From Lumnitzera littorea (taxonomy: Eukaryota; Streptophyta; Magnoliopsida; Myrtales; Combretaceae): a stretch of DNA of 64,000 bases. A program made the position numbers and the translations under genes. Positions within the stretch are counted from its first letter, which is position 1. Every line of letters begins with the position of its first letter. Positions 23,331 through 34,872 of this stretch are shown in pieces. The notes beneath the pieces were generated by a model. That model did not search any database. It saw nothing but the letters and a program-made list of their open reading frames with translations, and was not told where the DNA came from. Location of the stretch: positions 72,668,522 to 72,732,521 of the forward strand of contig JAMXBB010000011.1 in NCBI GenBank assembly GCA_024138015.1, in the 5' to 3' direction.

Positions 23331-25757
23331 ACTTTAAGAATAAGGATAATTGTGTTGAACTAGAGTTTAACACTTATGATTATGGCTCATGATGCAGTTG
23401 CCTCTCTTGCAACGACATCCTTCTCTAATGGTTACTTTTCTAAGCTTAACCTATATGAGCCTTTACTTGTCAACAAGAAGTAACCATTCATTAAGTATAG
23501 AAGGTAACATTTAGGCAGCTCATTGAGGCTACGACATTAGCTCCGATGTTACTTGTCACAAGATAAGAGGTCTACCTCTTGAAGTAACAGTGTGATGCGC
23601 AACTATTTTTCTATTTTGATTTTTACTCGTATTTTGAATGGCAAGGTAGCCTTCTCTTCCAATTCATGTAAAACTATCTCTAGCCCATCCTTTTCATTAA
23701 GAGTGCCCTCTTAGCTCTATACTAGCTACCATAGGCTTAGGAGGCTTAACTTATCCAACTGGTTTCAACTTATCATATCCTCATTAAGAAAATAAGATCA
23801 GCTTATGATTAGATTGCTTACGGGAGATCAAACCCACCTTCATATGAAACCCATTCTTAGAGCAAACTAGCCAACTGATACTAGTCCCTTCATTGTAAGC
23901 TCGAGTTGAGTCCCCATAACTAGCTCCCAACTCTGGAACCATGCTGACTATCTACCTCAACTCTATTAGATGTAGCATAATTTTAAACTAATAAAAGTGT
24001 AGGAGTTTTATCTTAACAAGAACCTCTAAAATGCCAACTCACTTCCAAAGAAGAATATTTTGACAATTAAAATGCCACGTGGAGGAAAAATAACATATAG
24101 TTGAATTGTTACATGGCGTGACAATAATTAATTTTATTAAGCTAAAAGTGAGTTAAAATAGTTACAAAGAAAAATATAAATGAAATAAATTGAAATTATA
24201 AAAAAAGGTAAGAAAAAACCCACAATTTATCCTAAAATAACCCTAACTCTAAATTTATAACAAATTAATTAAAAGCCTACACTATGCGTAGATAAAAGTG
24301 TTAATTATGATTATAAATTTCTTTTTTAAAAAAATAATAAATGTAAAGATAATTTAATATTTTATGTATTAACTAAAAAATATTATCCAATAAAATTCAT
24401 TTACGTTAACTGCTAAATTAATATATCATAATGAAAATAGAAGAAAAGATTAATCTTTAAAAACTAAATGATAATTATAAATTGCAATTTTAGGAAACCT
24501 AATAATGAAAAAATCATTATGATTCTACAACTATATATGAAAAGAGTTTTCAAAACTATATATTATAATGATATGTGGCGATTATTTATTTAAAGCTCAA
24601 ATCCCTTGCCCTTCGGTTACTAGCACAAATTTAACCTCCTCTCTCTAGAATTCTCTTTTCACGCAAATTTAAATATCTATTTGGATTACTTTACTTAAAA
24701 CCCAAAATGTGCCTTATTTTTGTATTTAATACTAGGGTTAACATAAATCCCATCTTTCACACCATCCTTTAATAATCCAAACCTATGATTTTGAAACCAA
24801 ATTAGAATTCAAAAAAGCAACCATCTTCGAATCAATTCTAAGGTTGCGAAGTCTAAATGAAGGTTTTTGTTGCGTAATCAAATTGTAAAATTTGGTCGGA
24901 TGAATAACATTACTGTGGTGGTGGTGTCAACAGTTGCAAATCCTCTTAAAGTAATGTCAAATCTCGGTGGAAGAAAGAGCGTCAACAAATCTATAATCAA
25001 CAGGCCTTTTACGTAGCATTTTTACCTATGTTTAATCAATTAAATTTGTGATTCGGTACGAAATCGGAAGCTAAGATTGCAAGTTGATTTTATTATTTAT
25101 GGATGAAAATCTATATTTATTTGGAATTTTGAAATGAATATCATTCTAGGTAAAAGAGTGGACATTGTATTATTTATTTTAATTTTCAATTATTCCATGT
25201 AATTCTGCATTTGATCAATAAAATTGTTGAACATCTAGCTGTCACTGTAGATTTTGTGCAGCACATAAAAGAAGGGAGGGCATGGATACTAATGTGGTAT
25301 GTGGCGATATGGCTAACAAAGGGCATGAGGATAATGTTCCATAAAATGTAGGTTATATCTTTATTTAATTTTGCTTTTTTTTTTTTCCCCGTAGCTCTTT
25401 ATTTCAATTTCAATGATTTAGTGTATCGATTTTATTTATAGATATTTTTTATTTCGTCATGTGGCATTTTTAAGCTTTTGAATAAAAAATATGACATAAC
25501 AATTTTTAATTGATTGAAGCCTTAATGTTATATTAATGGAAGAAGACATTTGCTGAATCACTATTAACTCATAATGATGTGATATTTCACACCTCTAAAT
25601 AGAGTTATTCTCAGCAAGAGAGAGGGGGCAGAGGCAAAAAAAAATAAAGGAAAATCAAAGTTGTGCTAAGTGGCAACTGCAACAATTGCAAGTTCAGATA
25701 GATAATAAAGTTGTGAACCAAAAAGTGTAGGTCGTTAATTGTAAATAACTATATAAT
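23331..25757. other. Intergenic DNA, possibly LINE 5' remnant at its left end
   Basis: The stretch at 23,331-23,960 could be the eroded 5' part of the LINE but yields no recognisable block. The rest is AT-rich and without supported features. Confidence 0.3.
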
Positions 25758-26225
25758 GTTTGGTATATGAGAATTAATCGAAATTGGATAAAATAAAACG
25801 AGTATCACGTTTGGTACGTAAAATGGGTCAGAATGGAATAAAATGGAATGAGCTATAATAAAATCATAATTGTAACTTTTTAAAGCTGGAATCAATATTT
25901 ACCTTAAAATTGGAATTGCAATTCTAGGGATAGTAATTCCTACTTTTAAAAGTACATCCAAAAATAAGGAAAGGTAATAAGACTCCGAATCATGATCCCA
26001 TTCTATCCTATTCTTGTATACAAATGTAATAAAAGTGGAATGGAATGTGCCAAAATGGAAAATGCTAGAATGAAATGGCAATTCCAGCTCTTTAATGTCA
26101 AAATCAAAATCCTACTTAAAGCTAAACTTGGTAATTTTAGATAATCAAGATTCATACTTTTAAGAGTACATCTAAATATAGGAAAATGGAACAAGATCTA
26201 GAATCGTGATTCCACTTCAGCCTAT
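25758..26225. repeat. Repeat with two diverged ~190-bp direct units
   Basis: The pair ACTTTTAAAAGTACATCCAA / ACTTTTAAGAGTACATCTAA and the following ATAAGGAAA...ACTCCGAATCATGATCCCATT / ATAGGAAAA...ATCTAGAATCGTGATTCCACT blocks recur about 190 bp apart. 'CGTTTGGTACGTAAAATGG' near 25,809 resembles the 'GTTTGGTACG' starts of many plant MITEs. Classification is uncertain. Confidence 0.4.
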
Positions 26226-26380
26226 TCACACACACTAAACATAAAATAAGAGTTTAGACAAAATATGATATTAGCCTTAACTAAAATAATGATGTGGATA
26301 TCTTTCTTAGACCATGAATAATGTGAGTTCCTTTGAACTATTCCTAATGCCCAAAAAAATAAATAAACAAATAAAAAATT

Positions 26381-26565
26381 TAATAACACTAACATGTTAT
26401 ATGGATTAATAAGTAATATGAAAGTACCAATACTATCTAAATACTTAATAATGAAGAAACATATTTTTCCAAAAAGTATAAATTATATTTTTATGTATTA
26501 AAATTTTATTAATACTTATACAACACTCATCAATCCACGTAATATATAATTGCTTAGCATTGATA
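26381..26565. repeat. MITE-like element with terminal inverted repeats, copy 2
   Basis: The left end TAACATGTTATATGGATTAAT pairs with the reverse complement of the right end, TATATATTACGTGGATTGAT. Ends and interior match copy 1 at 8,469-8,641. It lies about 0.8 kb upstream of the ACR promoter region. Confidence 0.5.
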
Positions 26566-27323
26566 AGGAGTTCTTTCGCATGATTCTAAGCAATGGATTT
26601 TAAGGAACCATTGATGGTGCTTTGTTTTTTCCTAATTTTTGATTGGTTGAAATGTGCTATTGGGACTTATAAGACGTTAAAAAGATGTTAATAAACTTTT
26701 ATCAATGATGTTAGGGATAAATAAAGATATATTTAAGGAAAAGAATTTCTTAAATATTGATATGATATTTAAGAGTTTTAAATCAGATTCTTTTTATGAA
26801 ATATAGTTTTAGAAAGAACGTGACAACTCTACATATGAAAAAGAGAAAAAAAGGCTAAAAATTGTGTTTATCAATAATGAGTGAGGAATAAAAATTGAGA
26901 CTATTAATAATAAATATTCACAATAATTTATATCTATATATATATATTGAGAGGAAGCAAAACTTAAAGCTTCCAAGAATATGTTAAATAATTACATGGT
27001 AATAATTCATCGAAAAAGAAATAATAAAGTGGTAATCAATTTCCTATCCATTATATATCCATGGGAATGATATCACATAAACGAAATACAAAGCAAAGAT
27101 TGTTTTTCCTTTCACCGAATTAGTCACGGCTTCACCTATTTCCCTGAATACAGCTAAATCGATGACACCACCAGGGACGTCGTTTATCCTAATCAAACTA
27201 CTTAATAACCATTTGCAGTAAAATAGGCCACATTTGTGTGTTTTTTAAAACCAAAAACAAAAAATTTGAAATAAAAATTGCTTCAAGGAAAATGTCACAT
27301 TCACACCTTTACCTTTTCCTAAG

Positions 27324-27326
<3 letters not shown>
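26566..27326 (+). other. Upstream intergenic / promoter region of the ACR gene
   Basis: AT-rich sequence with an AT microsatellite near 26,935. No individual transcription-factor site is claimed. Confidence 0.3.

Positions 27327-27354
<28 letters not shown>
27327..27354 (+). repeat. (CT)14 tract in the ACR core promoter
   Basis: A perfect CT microsatellite lies directly upstream of a TATA-like TTTATAT. Pyrimidine (Y-patch/GA-CT) tracts are common near plant transcription starts. Confidence 0.9.
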
Positions 27355-27361
27355 TTATATC
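27355..27361 (+). promoter_or_regulatory. Candidate TATA box of the ACR gene
   Basis: TTTATAT lies about 230 bp upstream of the ATG at 27,590. It would place the transcription start near 27,390 and give a 5' UTR of about 200 nt. This is inferred from position and composition only. Confidence 0.35.
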
Positions 27362-27589
27362 TGTCCGTCATAAGAGTGCATTCCGACTCCTCATATATTG
27401 GAGAAGGTATCATCGCACTTGCACAGCACACCACCACACAACAGTATCGCATATTTCGCTCCCACAACAACAACACATCGACATTTATCTTCTTTCTTTG
27501 TAAATATTCCCTTCCTTGATTGAAATTCTTTCCATAACTCTGTAATACTGAAGACTGAGTTGTTCTTCGATTTCTCATAATTAGTAATA

Positions 27590-30500
27590 ATGGATGATGA
27601 ATATGCCAAGCTCATCAGAAGGATGAACCCTCCTAGGTAATATTACACTTTCTCTCTCTCTCTCTCTCTCAGATGGGTTTTTGATGTTTAAGGTGTCTGG
27701 TGATGAAGTTTCCATTTTTTGTATAATTATTGTTCAAGCAAGTTCATTAAGCATCATTTGTCATATATTTGGTTTATCACCTTTTTGGTTCGGGTTTTTC
27801 TTCTGCTTCTTCTTCTTCGTTTTTTTTTTTTTTTTTGATGTGTGGGATATAATCAATGAGAAATGATATATTTGTGGAATTAAAGAATTCCTTTTATGAA
27901 AATAGAAGCTCACTGAAGCATTTAATTTGTTGGAATAGTACGGTAGCAAAGAAAAGAGAGGGGAAATAAAAAAAAAAAATGGACCGAGTTTTATTATCAT
28001 GCTGTGATGGCTTCATTCTAATGGGTGGTAAATATAAAAACAACTAAATAGTTTATTCACTGCATAATCGTGTCAATTCATGCTACACTTATATTAGATG
28101 TGCCGTGTCTTGTCAGCTATTTTTTCCTTATAATCGTGATTGGGTAATCGTTCGTACTTATCTGATGTTAATTTGGTAGTTCAACTGTGTTGGGCTCGAT
28201 AAGTTGTTCGAAAGCATTTCAAATTTTTCTCCTCCTTTTTGGATATAATTCGAGTTGGAAAGATCGTATTTATCATTTCTGAAATCTTGAAGAATTGTAT
28301 CCATTTCAAGAAAAAGATCAGATGGTTGTTGTGGTGTTGTTTCTTCAGATTGATTCGGTTCTATCTGTTTGCCCGTCTCTGCGAACTCCATTGTTTTAAT
28401 GTGTGTTCTTCTAAGGATATTGGCTGATTATAGTGCTTTGATTGCAGAGTGGTTATAGACAATGATGCCTCTGAAGATACCACAGTTATCCAGGTGAAGA
28501 TCCTTTTTCTGATATAAGTGAATGTAACGTGAATCTGTTGCATTGTTCCACTATTTGAAATAATTTTTTCACTAGGAAGTGAGCTCTTGCTTTTTTAGTT
28601 TCTTCACAGATCTCTTTTTCTGGGTTTCTAATCTGTAGATTGGTTTTGCAAAATTATTCAATCTAGGTTGGCAGTGTTAACAAACAGGGAATTCTCCTGG
28701 AAGTTGTTCAAGTGCTTACGGACATGAATCTTGTAATAAGAAAAGCCTATATATCATCTGATGGGGAATGGTTCATGGATGGTAATACTTTCATCAAACA
28801 TTCCGAATGCTGAAAATAAATCAGATTGTTGCTTATCAGATATCTGATCTATTTTTCCTTTTTGGAAAAATTCAGTTTTTAACGTAGTGGATCGTGACGG
28901 CATGAAGATTAGAGATAAGGAGATCATCGAAAGTGTTAAGAGAGTAAGAAAAACATCATATTTTATTGTTTTTATGTTTTAACACCAATATTGAATACTT
29001 TCACCATGCCGTAAGGAATTAAAGATCGTCTTTGGTTTCATATTTTCTAAGTTTCTTTGGTAGACTTCTAGCAAGCCGTCCTTGGTAAAGTCTTTTAAGT
29101 TATTTATCCTCTGAAACACTCAGTACTTTGAGTTTCTTTTCTCCCTGTAGACGTAATTTTGATGACTAGATAAGGTGAATGCAGTCTTGAAGAGCTTTCT
29201 GCATGTGTGTCCTTATTCTACATGGGTATATAACAGGCATAATGCCTGTTGATAATGATATGCAGATTCCTACTTTTCTTTTGACGGTTTGGGAGAAGTA
29301 GAAAAGGATAGATGTCTCATCCAATTTCTTGGCTTATCATTATTCTTTTTAGGTAGTTTATCATTATTTTTCCCTTTTGTACTGTCAACAATTTGAGGAA
29401 GGGTTTGTCTCTTTCTCTAGCCTTTCTTTGCAAGATTCTCTTGACTGAACTTCCATACAATGATATAAAAACAAGTACCTTGACAATTTGTTATTTTTTG
29501 TTTTTGTGCATCTTCCTTTACTATTTTTCCAACTTTACTGCCTTTTGCATCCATGTGCTTTTAGATTGTTTACTTACATCTATAAACTTCATGACCTGCA
29601 GAAGATCGAGAATAATGCTAGCCTTTCACCTTCGTTGAGAGGGTCTGTTGGAGTGATGACATCTGAAGAGCATACCTCAGTCGAACTCACTGGAACCGAC
29701 AGACCTGGTTTATTATCTGAAGTATGTGCAATACTGGCAGATCTTCAGTGCAACGTAGTAAATGCAGAGATATGGACTCACAATGCCAGGGCTGCTGCAG
29801 TTGTTCATGTCACAGATGGTTCGACTGGGTGTGCAATCAAAGATCCCAAGCAGTTGAAGGCAATGAAAGAAATGCTTTACAGCATTCTCAAAGGAAATGA
29901 TGATATGAAGGCTGCAAAGACTACCCTTTCACCTCTAGGAGTCACTAATAAAGAGAGAAGGTTACATCAGATTATGTTTGCTGACAGAGATTATGACAGA
30001 ATTGAAAAAATGGATATGAGAAGAGCTCTTGAGCAAAGCTCCAGACCACATGTAACTGTTATGGACTGTTATGAGAAAGGTTACACCATCGTCACCATGA
30101 GATCCAATGACCGGCCAAAGTTATTGTTTGATATTGTTTGTACACTTACAGACATGGAGTATGTCGTCTTTCATGGGATGGTGGACACTGGGAGGAAAGA
30201 AGCTTATCAGGTGATAATTAGGAACTTGCCATTTTTTTTTATTACCCTTCCACTTTGGAACTTGTAATGTTTTGTTTGAGAGATTAAGAAATGAAACGCA
30301 AACTTGCAAGCTATATAAGTAATAAGGAGGGAATAAGTTCACATAAAGCATACTTTTTTAATTTTCCTTTGTTTTTTTTTCCCTGCTCAGAATTACTTTG
30401 TATAGCTCATCATAAATATTAAAATGTGGAATTATGCATGCTGTGTTTGGATTAACTAATGGAACATTTATTCACAGTTTACACTGTAATTAATTCGTAA

Positions 30501-31057
30501 TGGCCACAGGAGTTCTATATTCGGCACATTGATGGGCTTCCCATAGGCTCAGAAGCTGAGAGAGAACGCATAGTGCAATGTCTTGAAGCAGCCATTGAGA
30601 GAAGGGCAACTGAGGTACATGCACTCTTTTTTTATTAGACGAGATAAAAGTATCCTCTTTGTGCACATTTTCTGTTATTCCTTAGGTCCATCTTAGCTGA
30701 TGCACTTCTCACGCATTGCAGGGATTAGAGTTAGAATTGTGCACAGAAGACCGGGTTGGCCTCCTTTCTGATATAACCAGAATATTCAGGGAGAACGGCT
30801 TGAGCATAAAAAGGGCAGAAATTTGTACAAGAGGTGGAAAAGCCAGGGACACATTTTATGTAACCGATGTAACGGGTAACCCTGTCGATCCCAGGATTAT
30901 CGATTCGATACGTCAACAGATTGGACGGTCCATGCTGCTTGTGAAACAGAATGCAGCTCTCTTGCCCAAACCATCAGAGGAGACCACAGTGAGTTTCCTT
31001 TTTAGCTACCTCAAGGCTCCTTTCCAGAGCTTGAAGTTGGTGAAGTCTTACTCCTGA
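27590..31057 (+). CDS. ACR4: ACT domain-containing protein, ACR4-like (seven coding exons, 440 aa)
   Basis: Predicted exons: 27,590-27,636, 28,448-28,493, 28,667-28,781, 28,876-28,943, 29,605-30,210, 30,510-30,614 and 30,722-31,057. All introns are GT-AG and the joined frame is open for 440 codons. The start MDDEYAKLIRRMNPPRV and the end KLVKSYS are typical of the plant ACR (ACT domain repeat) family. Four ACT-like domains are visible: about residues 29-80 (HGILL-type, here KQGILLEVVQVLTDMNL), 115-165 (DRPGLLSEVCAILADL), 241-305 (DRPKLLFDIVCTLTDM) and 330-382 (DRVGLLSDITRIF). ACT domains bind amino acids; ACR proteins are thought to act in amino-acid or nitrogen sensing and signalling, without a catalytic domain. 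Length matches the family (about 420-480 aa). ACR4 rather than a sister paralogue is my best guess. The long frame at 29,488-30,267 is exon 5 read into both flanking introns. Confidence 0.93.
27637..28447 (+). other. ACR intron 1 (811 bp) with a second CT tract
   Basis: The donor gtaata follows 16 residues of coding sequence (phase 2) and the acceptor is ttgcag. A CT microsatellite (27,649-27,670) lies 12 bp inside the intron. A long first intron with a pyrimidine tract near its start could enhance expression; that is inference. Confidence 0.8.
29596..29607 (+). promoter_or_regulatory. Tandem NAGNAG 3' splice site of ACR exon 5
   Basis: The acceptor reads ctgCAGAAGATC, so splicing can end at 29,601 (adding one Lys) or 29,604. 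Both keep the frame. The distal site, giving VKRIENN, fits my recollection of the family better and is used in the model. Confidence 0.6.
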
Positions 31058-31390
31058 GCTGCTATATAATTTGGGAAAGAAGCATGCTGAAATACGCATC
31101 TTAAATTTGCCGTTAACAAGCACCCTGGCTATGATCCACAACCATGCACGCAACGTCACCGAAGATGAGCGAAAAAACCGAGTGGCAGGCATCGTACACT
31201 AGAAAATTGTAGGTTATGAAGTGTATATATCCCTGTAAGATTTGTCACATATTGTACAGTGTAAAGTCTTCCAAGTTGTATAAAGCTAGCTAAGATTATG
31301 GTGTTTGACGGATAGTCGAGGTGTGAATATTAGTATAGGTAAGTCTTAGGAACCCTGTGGGAAGGTCAGTGCAGGGAGGAAATAAATGAA
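31058..31390 (+). other. ACR 3' untranslated region and polyadenylation signal candidate
   Basis: Non-coding sequence follows the TGA at 31,055-31,057. An AATAAA lies at 31,381-31,386. The real cleavage site cannot be fixed from sequence alone. Confidence 0.4.
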
Positions 31391-31835
31391 AAGCAGCTCT
31401 GCTTTCTTATGTTGTTTAATAAGTGAAAAGTTTTCACTTGGGAAAATCAAAGCATGTATTGTTGCATAACCAGTTCTTCATTTGAAATATATTTGGAGTC
31501 TATAGTCTTCCAAAATTATGTTGATACAGCAGTATCCAATGCTTTTGGTTGAAGTAGCTAACGTGAACGCAATGTACCTCTATGTAGGAGTTGTAGTCTG
31601 TACTATCGGGAGCTCACGTCGATGGAAACTGGAACATTTGGAGACTTTGGTTAAGCAGTACCCAGTTGTAGGGAGGATCGCCGAACGGTTTAGAAACCGT
31701 CTTTATAACTTAGGCAACTTCAACGTCTTTCAATTCACAAGTGAGGTGATCAAAATGTAACTTAACTGCGTATAATATGTATTGCAGAGTGATGCCAATA
31801 CAAAGTTCGAGGTGATCAAAATGTTACTTAACTAC
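31391..31835. other. Spacer between the ACR gene and the transposon cluster
   Basis: It contains an 80-codon open frame (31,518-31,760) with no recognisable domain. A direct repeat GAGGTGATCAAAATGT is present at about 31,743 and 31,811. Confidence 0.3.
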
Positions 31836-32052
31836 TCAAATGAATAAGAAGGTAACTAAAGATAAGAGTTTTAGCAACTAAACTACTCAAAATTAAAAGA
31901 AATTTGCACTAAGCTATCAACTACAACTAAACTAACACCTAGTCTAATAGTCATCAATTTATCTAATATTAGAGTGGCTGCAATCTCCCTAGCAACGATG
32001 CCAAAAACTAACATAGATACTGCACATACAGTGGCAATTATTAGACACAAGT
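31836..32052 (-). mobile_element. Fragment of an Athila-like element: leader, primer-binding site and LTR end
   Basis: The fragment matches 43,245-43,465 of element II in order, including GTTTTAGCAACTAAACTACT, the AAGCTATCAAC block and GCCAAAAACTAAC. The minus-strand TTTTTGGCATCGTTGCTAGG corresponds to the TGGCGCCGTTGCCGGGG type of primer-binding site. It stops abruptly where LTR copy B begins, so B probably inserted here. Confidence 0.65.
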
Positions 32053-34858
32053 TGTCGTGCTTCGACAAAAGTTGAGTCGTAACAACCTTAACATATGAAC
32101 CATCTTAGGATAGAAACTGATCTTATAATTGTTATCATAGACCTAATTCACACAAAGTATACTCAACTCTACTACATTGAAGCGTCCAATTTGTCACTCA
32201 CTTAATAGAAACATGTGGAATAATTCTTTCGAAATCAATCGATCTAGAAAACTCATAAGTTTGACCTATTAGAAGAGTATTGATAAAACCTACAAGTATA
32301 CGTCATTCGATATATAGACCAAAAGATGGAAACTAACGAGCCCCTTGAGAAGACTTAGGTCATTTCCTTACAGATAGAAAAAGTCAATAACAAAAATGAA
32401 ATTCAACAGAATTCTTCTTGATTCTCACTTCTCAATCTCATTTGCTAAATTTCTAGTTTTAGGTATAGTACTTATAGTATCATTCTGAACTTGCAAAACA
32501 GATTATAAGAAAATGAACGACAACTTACTCAATAAGTGAGACAGAGGCAAAAGTATGCATTCAACATATCATAAACAAAGTTTTCAACTAAATTAGTTAG
32601 ATACAATACATATATATATAAGAAAGTATCATCGCACGACGTTATTCAATCCATCGTTAGATTAAAAAGATTACGCTCGCTCTAATTTAGATTAAGAAGT
32701 CTAACACCGTACACTTATGGATTGGAACCAAACCAAGGCTTGTGCAATATAGAACACTCTTCTCTTGTAACCACCTTCAAACCATGGCCTCCAACCTTAC
32801 CGCAACTTACCCTCCAGTCACTTAGTTAAACTAACGTGAAGAAAGAACCATTTCAACTATTTTTATCAAAGAGAGTGTGTTTGACTCAAGAATCTTTACC
32901 GTTACCCCTAGTGGGTTAAGATACATGTCAAGTTAGATATTAAACCGAGTTTGAGTTAATTCATATTTAAGGTGATCAACTAAGCCCGAACAATTCAAAC
33001 ATAATAATATTCACAGAACAACTGTAACATATAGCTTAGCTCCCATCACAACAAATCGAATCTCAAATATAAGCACTACACACGTACAATGGCTAACTAA
33101 AATCACAAGTAAATACATACTAAAATCTCCAAATATTCTTAAATAATGCCTTAAAATACTGTGAAGCATTGATTCCACTTACCTAGCTTCTTAGCCAATT
33201 ATTCCTAAAAGCCTTCAATAAGATTATGGATCTAGCCTATTTAATATAAAATAAAGTAGAAATTAAAATACAGTACTTAGATGGAACCTACATAGTATAC
33301 TAGACTTACCCACTTTGATTTAACCTAATGTAGTACTAAATATCTATTATATAACATCATTGTAAGTTAACTTTACATTTGAAATTTATATAACATTAGT
33401 TTCTAGTATTATTTAAAAAGTTTATATCTTTTCAAAGAACTTTTACGTTAGAAATATATATTTTTTACTAAAGATTATATATATACTCAAATTTTATGAA
33501 AGCAATAATGCTAGATTTGAAAAATATATATACAAAGTTCAATTTTAATAGCTCTTATGAAGAATTATTACTATAGACCCACTCATTTTGAGAATCAATG
33601 CTAATAATATACACGCCTTACAACTATCAATATTCTAAACTTAAAATTTAAAAAGAATAAATTTATGAAATTATACGGATAAAATACTCTATTTAGGAAA
33701 ATAATAGGATTACGATATATCTCTAATGAGACTATTATATATCAATTATAAGATAATTATAAGACAACACTTATAACTATGAAAACAAGATTTCTTAAAA
33801 ATATTGAACATAAAAAAAATTGAATCTTCTATACATTTTTTTCTTTATTATTTTCTTTTTTTTTTCCTTCTCTCTTTTTCTCTTTCCCTCTTTATCTCTC
33901 CCTCTCTCTTTCTGTCTTCCTGATTCTCTCTTTCTTTCTCTCAAATTCTCTCGTCTCTTCCTTTTGTTTCCAAATCTCATTGGTTTATAAGCCGATGAAT
34001 GGCTTAAAGCCAATTTTTTATAGGCATGTTAGCTCATGCCTTCACTGCCATAACAAGTAGTGGTTACTTTATTCTTTTTTTTTTTAGTTATATTATATAT
34101 TATATTATATTTAATGTTTATGATAACTTTTAGAATATTCAAAGAATATTTTCTTTTTTTTATTGCAACCAAAATTAAAAAAAAATAGTTTATAGTCACA
34201 ATTTTCTTCTCCTACATATTATCATTTAAGATAAATTTTAACATAATTATTAGTAAAAATATTAGTAATATATAATATATTATTAAGTTTCATTAATTAT
34301 TTGAGACATATTCATATACATCTTATATATAATTTTATTCATTAAGATCATATAGTTAATTTTAAAAGATTTATTTTAAGCTATATCTAAAATTACGAAA
34401 CTCTACATTATAATAATTACACTCGATAAACTTAATACTTTTAAGAAAATTGCACATAAATGAGCTTAATTTGAAATATTAAAGTTATACAATTATTTCT
34501 TTTAATTTTTATTATCTAGTTATGAGGGTATGACTTAATTCCAATAATGTTGTTACAAGTCATAATTTTTAAAGTATGTCCTAAGTATTAAACTTTTCAA
34601 TTAATTTATTATTAATTTATATAATTGCATATCCAAATCCAGGAGTAATTCTGACACCTATATGTGATTTTATTTATTTATGGGTATGTATTTTATTATA
34701 GTAGATGAATATAAATTATTTTTACATATTATCTCGTGTCACTAGTAAAGTTAGTATAAATCATTTTATATCTATTGACCTAACTTATAAGTATATGTTC
34801 CTCTATAAAGAATATGAACTACTCAAAAACTAGTAAATCAAAATTGCGGGATGTTACA
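32053..34858 (-). mobile_element. LTR copy B (2.8 kb), probably a 3' LTR
   Basis: On the minus strand it starts TGTAACATCCCGC at 34,858, a very common plant LTR start, and ends GAAGCACGACA at 32,053, giving TG...CA termini. Its 3' half is collinear with copies A and C (AGTCGTAACA, CATCGCACGACGTT, CCCTAGTGGGTTAAG). Its start is unlike theirs. A TATA box (GCCTATAAAAAA, minus) lies at about 34,012-34,023, followed by a long CT-rich transcribed region at 33,840-33,960. Purine-rich GAAGGCGAGGAGAA on the minus strand precedes its start, the layout of a polypurine tract. Confidence 0.65.
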
Positions 34859-34872
34859 TTCTCCTCGCCTTC
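34859..34872 (-). other. Polypurine tract next to LTR copy B
   Basis: The minus strand reads GAAGGCGAGGAGAA directly before TGTAACATCCC. Upstream, GGAAATTTCAAGGACAAAAC resembles the conserved end of Ty3/gypsy pol (ATTTCGAGGACGAAA). Confidence 0.6.

Noticed and set aside
27309..27866. Small frames on both strands around the ACR first exon
   Set aside because: They are created by CT/GA microsatellites and T-runs in the 5' UTR and intron 1.
29488..30267. A 259-codon open frame as a separate single-exon gene
   Set aside because: It is exon 5 of the ACR gene read into intron 4 and intron 5; the N-terminal Phe-rich and C-terminal parts are intronic.
31518..31760. 80-codon open frame downstream of the ACR gene
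   Set aside because: No domain, no splice or regulatory context, and lies in spacer DNA close to transposon fragments.
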